Source of the DNA: Lentzea californiensis | GTDB taxonomy: Bacteria > Actinomycetota > Actinomycetes > Mycobacteriales > Pseudonocardiaceae | DNA: 64,000 bases | Reading direction: 5' to 3' | Assembly (NCBI RefSeq): GCF_024648825.1 | Contig: NZ_JANBBE010000001.1 | Coordinates: forward strand, 372,001 to 436,000 | Shown here: piece by piece, positions 36,982-44,079 of the stretch | Layout: each line of letters begins with the position of its first letter | Numbering within the stretch: position 1 is the first letter of the stretch | The notes under the pieces: generated by a model | Database searches by the model: none | Seen by the model: only the letters and a program-made list of their open reading frames with translations | What the model was told of the DNA's origin: nothing | Position numbers and translations under genes: made by a program

Positions 36982-37468
36982 GGGAGAGCCTCCTGCGTCG
37001 GGGAGCTTGGCCACCGGGCTGTCTCGGCGGGGGATTCCGAGCCGGACTTCGGACCCCAGGTACTGCGGGTCCTGTGTCCTGCCAGTGACCAAACCGTTAT
37101 CGGCGGGCGAGAACGTAACCTCGCGTCACGAGCACAGGCAAGCTTGAGCGCCCGTTGGGTGACTCTCGTCACGTTTCCGATGAGCTGGGCTAGCCGTTGC
37201 TGACAGACAGTCAACAAGCCGTGTGAGTCGTGCGTAAGTTCATCGTTGCCTCCTGACGAACTGACGGAGCTGTCTGTGAGTTCGCTGCTAGTTCGGCTCT
37301 CGTTAGGGGTTACGTCCACGACCACGCGATCGAGTGATGCCGTCACGCTTCGTGGTGATATCGGGGTGCGGGCTGCTGACCTGCGAGGACTTGATCGCTG
37401 GACAGCGTTTTCTGGGTCTGACAAGGGGTACGGAGAGGCCGCCCGTCCGGTTCACCCGATGTCGTGGG
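36982..37468 (-). promoter_or_regulatory. Long upstream region of the SLT gene
   Basis: About 490 bases with no convincing large gene. It holds the AGGAGG-led 10-codon frame at 37211-37243 and several candidate promoter-like boxes (for example TTGACT near 37212 to TAGCCC, spacing 16). I searched by eye for the c-di-AMP ydaO riboswitch known before actinobacterial cell-wall hydrolases and did not find its conserved blocks. Confidence 0.4.
37211..37243 (-). CDS. Candidate 10-residue leader peptide with a TTA codon
   Basis: The frame encodes MNLRTTHTAC. AGGAGG lies 5 bases before its ATG, the best ribosome binding site in this region. The third codon is TTA, which is very rare in high-GC actinobacteria and is read by the bldA-type tRNA. 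It could control the downstream SLT gene by translation of the leader; this is an inference. Confidence 0.35.
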   Translation of the reverse strand: MNLRTTHTAC

Positions 37469-37846
37469 TTAACACTTGCGCTTCTGCTCGAGCGCCTTGA
37501 GGACCCAGTCCGGGCTGTCGCCGGGACTGTCGTTGAAGGCGATCGCGGCGTGCGGCTGACGCCAGTGCACCTCGTTGACGACGACCTGGAAGAGCTCCAG
37601 CAGGCCGGGTCCCTTGCGGACGCCGCCGCCGACCAGGACCGCGTCGTACTGCTTGTTCCCGAGCTTCTCGACGAGCTTGGCCTGGGCGCGGCCGTCCAGC
37701 TCCGCGAAGTCGATGAGGAACAGGTCCTCGGCGAGGCCCAGCCCGGCGAACGCCCTGCTGGCCTGCTCAATGGCGGCGGCGACCGGGGCGGGGTCGAAGC
37801 CTGGGATGGTGTGGGGATCGAAGCCGATCACGAGGATGTCGGGCAC
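37469..37846 (-). CDS. Conserved hypothetical protein, small alpha/beta fold
   Basis: 125 residues, GTG start. Alternating strands and helices (MPDILVIGFDPHTIPGFDP, DLFLIDFAEL, YDAVLVGGGVRKGPGLLELF, PHAAIAFNDSPGDSPDWVL) suggest a compact Rossmann-like or response-regulator-like fold, but no cofactor or phosphorylation motif is clear. Ends with KALEQKRKC. Function unknown; stands alone between the SLT leader and a divergent acetyltransferase. Confidence 0.75.
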   Translation of the reverse strand: MPDILVIGFDPHTIPGFDPAPVAAAIEQASRAFAGLGLAEDLFLIDFAELDGRAQAKLVEKLGNKQYDAVLVGGGVRKGPGLLELFQVVVNEVHWRQPHAAIAFNDSPGDSPDWVLKALEQKRKC

Positions 37847-37944
37847 CCGCCGAAGTTACTGCGGTCACGGCGTTCTCGGGCATGCCACGTTGTGCGGCCG
37901 AAAACCGGAGCGACAGCCCGCGCGTGCCTGAATACGTTCGGCGG

Positions 37945-38895
37945 ATGATCGAAGGCCTCACGTGGCGTCCCCTCACCCGAGACGACGCCCAGACGTCAGC
38001 CGACCTCCTCAACGCCATCGAAGCCGTCGACAAGATCGGCGAGAACTACACGGCGGAGGACACCCTCACCGAGCTGGTCGACCCGTACGCGGATCTGGAA
38101 CGCGGCAGCCTCGCGGTCTTCGACGGCGACGTGATGGCCGGCTACATGAAGATCCAGTACCGGCCGACCGCCACAGAGGTCCACCGCGTCTCCCTGGACG
38201 GCGGCGTCCACCCTTCGTACCGGCGCCAGGGCATCGGCACCCGGCTGGTGCGGGCGGGCATCGAGTCGGCCCGCGTCCTGCACGCACTGCACCACCCGGC
38301 GCTGCGGCTCGCGATCAACGTCCACAAGGCCGAGCACATCTCCGGCCTGGCCGAACTGCTCAGCGCCGCCGGATTCACCCCGGTCCGCTACTTCCAGCGC
38401 ATGGAGCACGCGCTCCTCGACGTCGAGCCGTCCGACGACCCGCGGATCGAGCCGTGGTCGGAGGCGGCCGACGAGGAGTTCCGGCACGTGCGCAACGAGG
38501 CGTACCGCGCGAACTGGGGCGCGACGCCGATGCCGGTGGAGCTCTGGAAGAACAAGATCACCAACCAGACGTTCCAGCCCTTGGCCAGCTTCCTGCTGCG
38601 CGAAGCCGGCGGGGTGGCAGCGGGTCTGCTGGTGACGATGAACTGGGAGGCCGACACTGAGGCCACCGGGGTTCGTGACGCGCACTTCATGGTCATCGGC
38701 ACGTTGCCCGGCTATCGGAACCGCGGCGTTGCGAGCGCTCTGCTCAGCCACGCGCTTAGGGCCGCTGTTGACCAGGGTTATGACCGCGCGCTGCTGAGCG
38801 TGGACTCGGAGAACGCCACTGGGGCGTTCGGCATCTTCGAGCGGGCCGGCTTCACCTCGACGATGCGCTTCGTGCGGTGGGAACTGGAGGGCTGA
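37945..38895 (+). CDS. Tandem GNAT acetyltransferase, mycothiol-synthase-like layout
   Basis: 316 residues with two GNAT domains. Acetyl-CoA loops are VHPSYRRQGIGTRLV (about residue 90) and IGTLPGYRNRGVASALL (about residue 252). The double-domain layout is that of MshD-like proteins, but the substrate is not readable. ATG 37945 has no strong ribosome binding site; GTG at 37924 is an alternative. Confidence 0.85.
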   Translation: MIEGLTWRPLTRDDAQTSADLLNAIEAVDKIGENYTAEDTLTELVDPYADLERGSLAVFDGDVMAGYMKIQYRPTATEVHRVSLDGGVHPSYRRQGIGTRLVRAGIESARVLHALHHPALRLAINVHKAEHISGLAELLSAAGFTPVRYFQRMEHALLDVEPSDDPRIEPWSEAADEEFRHVRNEAYRANWGATPMPVELWKNKITNQTFQPLASFLLREAGGVAAGLLVTMNWEADTEATGVRDAHFMVIGTLPGYRNRGVASALLSHALRAAVDQGYDRALLSVDSENATGAFGIFERAGFTSTMRFVRWELEG

Positions 38896-39003
38896 GCGTC
38901 AGGATCAGTCACGGGACGCCTCTCACTGCCGGACGGACTGATCGAATCGGACCAGGTCAGCACAGCTGCGTCACTCGATCGAGCAAATCTATGGTGACGG
39001 GAG

Positions 39004-39033
39004 TAGACATTGTCCGCCTGGCGTGTGTAGTCT
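39004..39033 (+). promoter_or_regulatory. Candidate promoter of the repeat region
   Basis: TAGACA at 39004-39009 and TAGTCT at 39028-39033 are 18 bases apart. Predicted start near 39040, which would give the MerR-type gene a leader of about 650 bases. Confidence 0.45.
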
Positions 39034-39217
39034 TCTCCTCGTTGGACGAGAGAGAACATGACACGGGAGATGACGAACTACCCGTGAAGAAAGTGCAAGA
39101 CGGTCAGGCGTGCCAGAGCTCGTCGTTCTAGGGCTCGAGGCAAGCGACCAAGGGAAGTCGGCGGACAAGACCGGACGCAGTGCAAGAACCCGGAGCCGAC
39201 AACCGCGTGATCAGCAA

Positions 39218-39296
39218 GTGCAAGTCGCAGTTCCGAAGTTGAAGTCGCAAGTGCAAGTCGAAGTTGCAGTTCCGAAGTTGAAAGTGCAAGTCGCAA
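39218..39296 (+). repeat. 33-base tandem repeat, 2.4 units
   Basis: Unit 1 (39218-39250) and unit 2 (39251-39283) share GTGCAAGTCG, a CAGTTCCGAAGTTGAA core and a similar end; a 13-base third unit follows. Core position shifts slightly between units. Confidence 0.75.
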
Positions 39297-39641
39297 GTGC
39301 AAGACGGTCAGATGTGCCGGAGCCGATCAGTGGAAGGGGTTCTGGCAGGTGACCAGGGGCAGTCGGTGAGGTGATTCCGGCATGTGCAAGAGGTCCGGTG
39401 CCGACAGCCACGTGAGAGAAGAAAAGTCAGTACTCAGAGGAGAAGGGAAGGGTTGCACACCATCGGATCGCCCGCCTTCGGCTGAACTCCGCCGGACGGG
39501 TACCGCGGTTCCATCAGATTGGAAGGTGGTCTTCGGTTACGCACACGCGATCCCCGCAGCGCCCGCTCGCAGTACGGGGCATGCGGACAGAGGATGCCGA
39601 TCTCACGGTCGGCTAGGTGGAAGTGAAACCCAACAACCCTT

Positions 39642-39671
39642 GGGGCCCCGGTGCTACTGCACCGGGGCCCC
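39642..39671 (+). terminator. Hairpin before the MerR-type gene, terminator or attenuator
   Basis: GGGGCCCCGGTGC and GCACCGGGGCCCC form a perfect 13-base stem with loop TACT. It ends 18 bases before the ATG of the next gene and lacks a clear T-run, so it may terminate an upstream RNA or attenuate the gene. Confidence 0.55.
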
Positions 39672-39689
39672 TCGTGATGTGGAGGCGCG

Positions 39690-40067
39690 ATGACCCCAGA
39701 GAAGAACGAATCCGCGGACAACGAACCGCAGACCACCGCCGAGAAGTTCGACGACGAGCACTACCCCGCCTACACGATGGGCCGGGCCGCGGAACTGCTC
39801 GGCACGACGGCGAACTTCCTGCGCAGCCTCGACGAGGCGAATCTCATCGAGCCCCAGCGCTCGGCCGGCGGGCACCGCCGGTACAGCCGCCACCAACTGC
39901 GCTTGGCCGCCCGCGTGCGCACACTGGTCGACCAGGGCACGGGACTGGATGCGGCGTGCCGCATCGTCACCCTGGAAGACCAGTTGCAGGAAGCTCAGGC
40001 GCTCAACGCCAAGCTCACGCCCCCACCAGCATCCGACGATCCGTATCCGCCGCTGCAAAGCGTGTGA
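39690..40067 (+). CDS. MerR-type helix-turn-helix regulator
   Basis: 125 residues. The MerR DNA-binding domain covers about residues 26-75 (YTMGRAAELLGTTANFLRSLDEANLIEPQRSAGGHRRYSRHQL), followed by a short coiled coil (ACRIVTLEDQLQEAQALNA) and a Pro-rich tail. There is no effector domain, as in HspR-like members. GGAGG precedes the ATG. Its very long upstream region with a terminal hairpin suggests post-transcriptional control. Confidence 0.87.
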   Translation: MTPEKNESADNEPQTTAEKFDDEHYPAYTMGRAAELLGTTANFLRSLDEANLIEPQRSAGGHRRYSRHQLRLAARVRTLVDQGTGLDAACRIVTLEDQLQEAQALNAKLTPPPASDDPYPPLQSV

Positions 40068-40123
40068 GTCGTTCGAGATCGGGACGCGACGCGAGATCTC
40101 GGCGGAGCGTCCCACGCGACTGG

Positions 40124-40165
40124 TCTGCGCTGGCGAAGGCTGGTTCAGCCTTCACCGAGCGCAGA
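40124..40165. terminator. Dispersed hairpin repeat, copy A
   Basis: TCTGCGCT/AGCGCAGA outer stem and GAAGGCT/AGCCTTC inner stem around GGTTC. It lies between convergent genes ending at 40067 and 40225. A related hairpin lies at 42439-42482. Confidence 0.65.
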
Positions 40166-40224
40166 TCAAGCCCGCGGACGATCCGCCCGGAGTTCCACCG
40201 CGCGACGTTTGGGCGCATCGGAGC

Positions 40225-40506
40225 TCAGCAGGAGCAGTTGCCGCCCGCACAGCCGCTGCCGCCGTTCGCGGATGCAGCTCGGCGGTGGTGGCGGAACCAC
40301 AGACCACCCGCGACGACGGCCGCCACCGCGGCCAACGCGACGAAGACGTTCGTCAGCAGCGCTGCTCCCCCGCCAGTGATCAACCCCGCGGCGACGAGTA
40401 GCGGGAAGGCGCAGCAAGCGGCACACGCCGCAACGGCGAATCCGCCGATGGCCTTGCTGCTGCGCGCTGGAGCCGTAGCGGGTTCGCTTGAGTGGTGCGT
40501 GGTCAT
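40225..40506 (-). CDS. Small Cys-rich membrane protein of a MerR-controlled operon
   Basis: 93 residues, two membrane helices (about 19-42 and 48-70). The first helix holds Cys28, Cys31 and Cys32 (AACAACCAFPLL), resembling the Cys pair in the first helix of MerT/MerC mercury transporters. The C-terminus carries Cys86, Cys91 and Cys93 (GCAGGNCSC), a possible metal-capturing tail. The ATG overlaps the regulator stop by 4 bases. Probably a metal transporter or binding protein; the metal is not known. Confidence 0.75.
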   Translation of the reverse strand: MTTHHSSEPATAPARSSKAIGGFAVAACAACCAFPLLVAAGLITGGGAALLTNVFVALAAVAAVVAGGLWFRHHRRAASANGGSGCAGGNCSC

Positions 40507-40943
40507 CGACGCTCTCCATCGGGGTCGGCCAGTTCGGCGAACGGCAGTGGGCAACACGAGCTGGCCGCACACGCCACCAGGTCGTCGCAGCCGGCGTCCA
40601 GCGCGCCGTGCAGCGCCGTGCGGATCGTGTTCAGGTCGGAGATGCGCGCCTCGATCTCTTCGAGTTTGGCGCGGGCACGGGACTGCAATCCGGAGTCGGC
40701 CGCGGCTCCATGACGATGACGGCCGGCGTCGAGCAGGTCGGCGACCTCCTCGAGGGTGAAGCCGAGTCGTTGAGCAGCCTTGATCACCCGCAGCGTCGTC
40801 ACGGCTTCGGCCGGATACATCCGGTGACCGCCCAGCGATCGCGCCGGTTCGGCCAGCAGGCCGCGGCGCTCGTAGTAGCGCAGGGTCTGGATGTTCACCC
40901 CGGCAGCCTCGGCAACTCGGCCCGTGCGCAGCAGACCTGTCAC
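40503..40943 (-). CDS. MerR family metal-type regulator
   Basis: 146 residues. The winged helix RTGRVAEAAGVNIQTLRYYERRGLLAEPARSLGGHRMY is very close to MerR of mercury operons; the dimerisation helix and C-terminal metal region follow with Cys119, Cys125, Cys130 and Cys131. The Cys corresponding to MerR Cys82 is missing, so the metal site is not the canonical mercury one. It overlaps both neighbours by 4 bases and controls its own operon. Confidence 0.9.
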   Translation of the reverse strand: MTGLLRTGRVAEAAGVNIQTLRYYERRGLLAEPARSLGGHRMYPAEAVTTLRVIKAAQRLGFTLEEVADLLDAGRHRHGAAADSGLQSRARAKLEEIEARISDLNTIRTALHGALDAGCDDLVACAASSCCPLPFAELADPDGERR

Positions 40944-41299
40944 GTGTCTGCGCCTGACATGCGGCTGCGGGCGTGGGCTTCGAGTCCGTCAAGCACGTCG
41001 GCGTGGGCGGGAGGAACCTCGACGTCGAGGTGGAGCACGTCCTCGGCGTGGCTGAACGTGAAGGCGAAGAACGAACAGCACCGGCTCTCCCCCGCGATGA
41101 GGTCCCGCGCCGTCGCCTCCACTTCAGCGCCGGCCTCAAGTTCCAGCCGCAAGCTCGTTCCGCCCGCCCTGTGAACGCCGGTCAGAGCGGTCGCGAAGAG
41201 GGCGCCGAACTCCGCGATCCGCAACGGCTGCCGGGCGGTGGGCAATGTGCAGGCCTGCGGTGCCCAGGCCCGGTCCGTCTCGGTCTCTGTGGTGGCCAT
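40940..41299 (-). CDS. CCSFF-motif protein of unknown function, first gene of the MerR operon
   Basis: 119 residues with an alpha/beta appearance. The conserved segment GESRCCSFFAFTFSH holds Cys74 and Cys75; Cys17 is the only other Cys. I have seen this pattern in actinobacterial proteins beside MerR-type regulators; the role is not known, and binding or sequestering a thiophilic metal is only a guess. The ATG is 7 bases after the -10 box, so the mRNA is probably leaderless. Confidence 0.75.
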   Translation of the reverse strand: MATTETETDRAWAPQACTLPTARQPLRIAEFGALFATALTGVHRAGGTSLRLELEAGAEVEATARDLIAGESRCCSFFAFTFSHAEDVLHLDVEVPPAHADVLDGLEAHARSRMSGADT

Positions 41300-41306
41300 G
41301 TTCCGA

Positions 41307-41337
41307 CGATAAGCCCGTACCCAGGTACAGGATGCAA
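41307..41337 (-). promoter_or_regulatory. MerR-type promoter and operator
   Basis: -35 TTGCAT (41337-41332) and -10 TTATCG (41312-41307) are 19 bases apart, the overlong spacing that MerR regulators correct by twisting DNA. The spacer contains the dyad CC-x-GTACC-x2-GGTAC-x-GG. Confidence 0.85.
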
Positions 41338-41622
41338 GCCTGATCAGCACTGGAAATCCTGATATGGGCTCTTCAAGTACATTCGAACGATTCAGTCAGC
41401 CTCAAACTGCCACGGCTTGATCGTCTTTAGCCCAGGATCGGTCAGAAGTTGCGCGATTGGCTTGTATTGGTTCGCTGCCACGCGAAAGGCTCACCATCAA
41501 GATTGACTTGGCTACCACGAACACCGTTGGAGCCATCCTTGCGAAATTCATTGGTGCCCGGCTTGCTCCGCTGATGGACTGACTTCCTGCCGTGAGTCTG
41601 CCGCGTGACGGAGGTAGTGGTT
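41338..41622. other. Lower-GC intergenic stretch
   Basis: About 280 bases, clearly AT-richer than the surrounding sequence. No gene, tRNA or strong promoter is evident. Together with the following methyltransferase it may be imported DNA. Confidence 0.4.
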
Positions 41623-42378
41623 GTGACAGGCTATGACGTGCTTGCCGAGGTGTACGAATGGCTCATCTCGGATGCGAAGTTGCCTCCGGCCGAGTTCGCT
41701 GCGTCGTTCGACGACGTCCTCAACCTCCTGCCGCCGAACGCCCACATCCTCGACTGTTCGTGCGGAACCGGACAGTTGGCGGTTGGCCTCGCCGGTCGTG
41801 GCATGCAGGTTGTCGCAACTGACGCCAGCGAGGCGATGGTTCGTCGGACTGCACAGTTGTCTGAGGAGTTCGGGGCATCCGTCCGGGCCGTACGGGCGAA
41901 CTGGGAAGAGTTGCCCGACCATTTCCAGGACAACACGTTCGACATGGTGTTCTGCGTTGGCAACTCGCTTCACCATGCCGCGGGCGCGACAGGCAGGGGT
42001 GCTGCCCTGGAGTCGATGTCACGGCTTCTGCGCCCCGGCGGACGCTTGGTGCTCACATCCCGCACTTGGGAACTCGTGAGGGCCAGAGGTTCCCGGCTGG
42101 AGATCAGTGACCGACTCGTCCGCCGGAACGGTCGCGATGCCGTCGTGGTCTACCGCTGGGAGATCGCGCAGCATTGGGAGGAGGAGCACCACATCGAGAT
42201 TGCGATCGCGCAGGTTGATGCGACCGGGTTGGTTCTTGTCCGCTCGGAACTGCTGTCCTGCTGGCCCTACCGGTACGAGGAACTCGAAGTCGAGTTGCAC
42301 CGGGTCGGGCTCCGAACGGAACTGAGCACCTTCGATCTTGGGGCCGAGAACTACATGGTGGTCGCGAGCAAGGTATGA
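41623..42378 (+). CDS. Class I SAM-dependent methyltransferase
   Basis: 251 residues. SAM-binding motif ILDCSCGTG, acidic strand VVATDASEAM and post-motif LLRPGGRLVLTSRTWE are present. GTG at 41623 has GGAGG 9 bases upstream and is preferred to GTG at 41605. Codon use is less GC-rich than that of its neighbours, with more ACT, GAT and CTT-type codons, which suggests transfer. Substrate unknown. Confidence 0.83.
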   Translation: MTGYDVLAEVYEWLISDAKLPPAEFAASFDDVLNLLPPNAHILDCSCGTGQLAVGLAGRGMQVVATDASEAMVRRTAQLSEEFGASVRAVRANWEELPDHFQDNTFDMVFCVGNSLHHAAGATGRGAALESMSRLLRPGGRLVLTSRTWELVRARGSRLEISDRLVRRNGRDAVVVYRWEIAQHWEEEHHIEIAIAQVDATGLVLVRSELLSCWPYRYEELEVELHRVGLRTELSTFDLGAENYMVVASKV

Positions 42379-42438
42379 CCACCGGACTCTCAGTCCCTGG
42401 CCGGACAGTGACGGAGCCACACAGAGTCAGAACATGAG

Positions 42439-42482
42439 TCTGCGCTGGTGAGGACCCATTTTGAGCCTTCGACCAGCGCAGA
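42439..42482. terminator. Dispersed hairpin repeat, copy B
   Basis: TCTGCGCTGGT and ACCAGCGCAGA form an 11-base perfect stem around a 22-base loop, between two convergent genes. Related to the hairpin at 40124-40165. Confidence 0.65.
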
Positions 42483-42506
42483 TCGAGAACTGCGAAGAGC
42501 GACCGA

Positions 42507-43391
42507 TCAGCCCCGGAGTTCCATCGTGCAGCACTTCGGGCCGCCGCCCGACTTGCGCAGCTCCGAGATGTCCACGAACACGGGCTCGAACCCGCGCCGC
42601 GCCACCTGCTCGGCCAGATGCGTGGCCTCGACCGGCATGACGACGTGCTTGCCGTCGGACACCGCGTTGAGCCCAAGGCAGACAGCGTCGGCGTCGTTGG
42701 CGATGACGGCGTCCGGGAAGAGGCGGCGCAGGACGCGCTGGGAGCCGGGTGAGAAGGCCTCCGGGTAGTAGGCGACCAGAGGGGACGGGGACTGGTCGTC
42801 GAGCATGAACAGCGCCACGTCGAGGTGGTAGAAGCGCGGGTCGACCAGTTGCAGGGAGACGACCGGGACGCCCAGGACCTCCTGTGCCTCGCCGTGCGCG
42901 CCGGGGTCCGTGCGGAAGCCCGTGCCGGCCAGCAGCAGGGAGCCGGTCCAGGTGAAGTCGCCCTCTGCCTCGTTCACGGCGGTGGGCATGACCACGGACT
43001 TGTAGCCCGACGACAGGAACCAGCGGCGGAAGTGGTCGGCTTCGGCTGAGCGTTGGGCGGCCCTGAAGCGGGAGCCGAGGACTCGGCCGTCGATGACGGT
43101 GCCGCTGTTCGCTGAGAAGACCATGTCCGGCAGGCCCGGTACCGGCTCGATCACCTGTACGTCGTGGCCCAGGCGTTCGTAGGTCTCCTTGAGCGCTGTC
43201 CACTGCTCCACTGCCAGCGTTGTGCTGGTGGGCTGGGTGGGATCCATCCACGGGTTGATGGCGTACTCCACCGTGAAGTACGTCGGCGGGCACATCAGGT
43301 ACCGACGGGTCGTCGGCATGCGCGTCGGCGCGAGGGGTGCGGCGATGTCGAGCGTGATCGGCTCGCCGGGCCCGGAGATGGATACGGTCAT
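42507..43391 (-). CDS. ddaH: Dimethylargininase / amidinotransferase-fold hydrolase
   Basis: 294 residues of the guanidine-modifying pentein family. Recognisable are the substrate segments TYFTVEYAINPWM, DMVFSANSGTVIDGR, EGDFTWTG and FYHLDVALF, and the C-terminal nucleophile region GGGPKCCTMELRG. It probably hydrolyses N-omega-methylated arginine to citrulline and methylamine; ornithine/arginine catabolism is the alternative. Divergent from an Lrp/AsnC regulator 66 bases away. Confidence 0.88.
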   Translation of the reverse strand: MTVSISGPGEPITLDIAAPLAPTRMPTTRRYLMCPPTYFTVEYAINPWMDPTQPTSTTLAVEQWTALKETYERLGHDVQVIEPVPGLPDMVFSANSGTVIDGRVLGSRFRAAQRSAEADHFRRWFLSSGYKSVVMPTAVNEAEGDFTWTGSLLLAGTGFRTDPGAHGEAQEVLGVPVVSLQLVDPRFYHLDVALFMLDDQSPSPLVAYYPEAFSPGSQRVLRRLFPDAVIANDADAVCLGLNAVSDGKHVVMPVEATHLAEQVARRGFEPVFVDISELRKSGGGPKCCTMELRG

Positions 43392-43457
43392 GGATCGAAA
43401 TGTAAACGGCGGTTAGACCATCGAACAACGCCGCGACATTGCGTTAACTAGGGCAGA

Positions 43458-43907
43458 ATGTTGCGTGTGGACAGCATCGACCATCGAATCATTTCGTGCC
43501 TCATGGCCAACGCGCGCTCCAGCTACGCGGAGATCGGCAAGGAGGTGGGGCTGAGTGCGCCCGCGGTGAAGCGGCGGGTCGACAAACTGCTGGACACGGG
43601 GGTGTTGCGGGGGTTCACGGCGGTGGTGGACCCGGAGGCGCTGGGGTGGGGCACCGAGGCGTTCGTCGAGGTGCACTGCAAGGGGAACGTCGCGCCGCAC
43701 GACATCCAGCACCGGCTGGAGCCGATGGCCGAGGTCAGTGCGGCTTACACGGTGTCTGGAGCGGCGGACGCGATCGTGCACCTGCGGGCCGCGGACATCC
43801 ACCACCTGGAGACCGCGCTGGAGCGGCTCAGGGCCGTCGAGATCATCGACCGGACCGTGTCGACGGTTGTGCTGTCCCGGCTGCTGGACCGGCCGATCGC
43901 GCCCTAG
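43458..43907 (+). CDS. Lrp/AsnC family transcriptional regulator
   Basis: 149 residues. An N-terminal helix-turn-helix (DSIDHRIISCLMANARSSYAEIGKEVGLSAPAVKRRVDKL) is followed by the RAM ligand-binding domain (AFVEVHCKGNVAPHDIQ, EVSAAYTVSGAADAIVHLRA). It probably senses an amino acid such as arginine or ornithine and controls ddaH. Its TAG stop uses the TA that is duplicated by the MITE insertion. Confidence 0.92.
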   Translation: MLRVDSIDHRIISCLMANARSSYAEIGKEVGLSAPAVKRRVDKLLDTGVLRGFTAVVDPEALGWGTEAFVEVHCKGNVAPHDIQHRLEPMAEVSAAYTVSGAADAIVHLRAADIHHLETALERLRAVEIIDRTVSTVVLSRLLDRPIAP

Positions 43908-44069
43908 GGCGTGTCCCGTGAGTCCGTTCGATGAGAGTCACGGTCGAGAGACCCGGAGGCGGTGCCGCCGCGACGCCCTCATACCGGGCGTATTCGGGCG
44001 TTGCGGCGGTGCCGCCTCCGGGGCCCTCGGCCGCGACTGTCGCGGACGAGACTCACGGGACACGCCCTA
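43905..44069. mobile_element. 161-base MITE with TA target duplication
   Basis: Terminal inverted repeats GGGCGTGTCCCGTGAGTC (43907-43924) and their exact complement (44050-44067) are flanked by TA on both sides (43905-43906 and 44068-44069). The interior is a second, near-perfect palindrome with a centre near 43985. There is no open frame, so it would be moved by a transposase elsewhere. TA duplication within CTAG fits the IS5/IS427-type or Tc/mariner-type groups. Confidence 0.88.
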
Positions 44070-44079
44070 GGGTGCGGGC

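Larger units (their letters stand above)
38896..39689 (+). other. Non-coding region with duplication and tandem repeats, possible structured leader or RNA
   Basis: No supported gene in about 800 bases. A candidate promoter at 39004-39033 starts transcription toward the MerR-type gene. A segment of about 120 bases at 39087-39206 recurs, diverged, at 39296-39413. Between them lie 33-base repeats (39218-39250, 39251-39283, part of a third) each starting GTGCAAGTCG. A GC hairpin at 39642-39671 closes the region. A frame at 39110-39352 would read the repeats as VQVAVPKLKSQ-type units but has no ribosome binding site. Confidence 0.55.

Noticed and set aside
36982..37260. Possible c-di-AMP (ydaO-type) riboswitch upstream of the SLT-domain gene
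   Set aside because: The context fits, but the conserved blocks known from actinobacterial examples (such as GGGGAACC and the GGGGTGAATC region) are not visible on the minus strand. A covariance-model search would be decisive.
39218..39296. CRISPR-like repeats
   Set aside because: The 33-base units are contiguous, with no unique spacers and only two full copies; no cas genes are near.
40225..41337. Classical mercury resistance operon
   Set aside because: No mercuric reductase, organomercurial lyase or periplasmic MerP, and the regulator lacks the Cys82 equivalent; mercury specificity is not supported.
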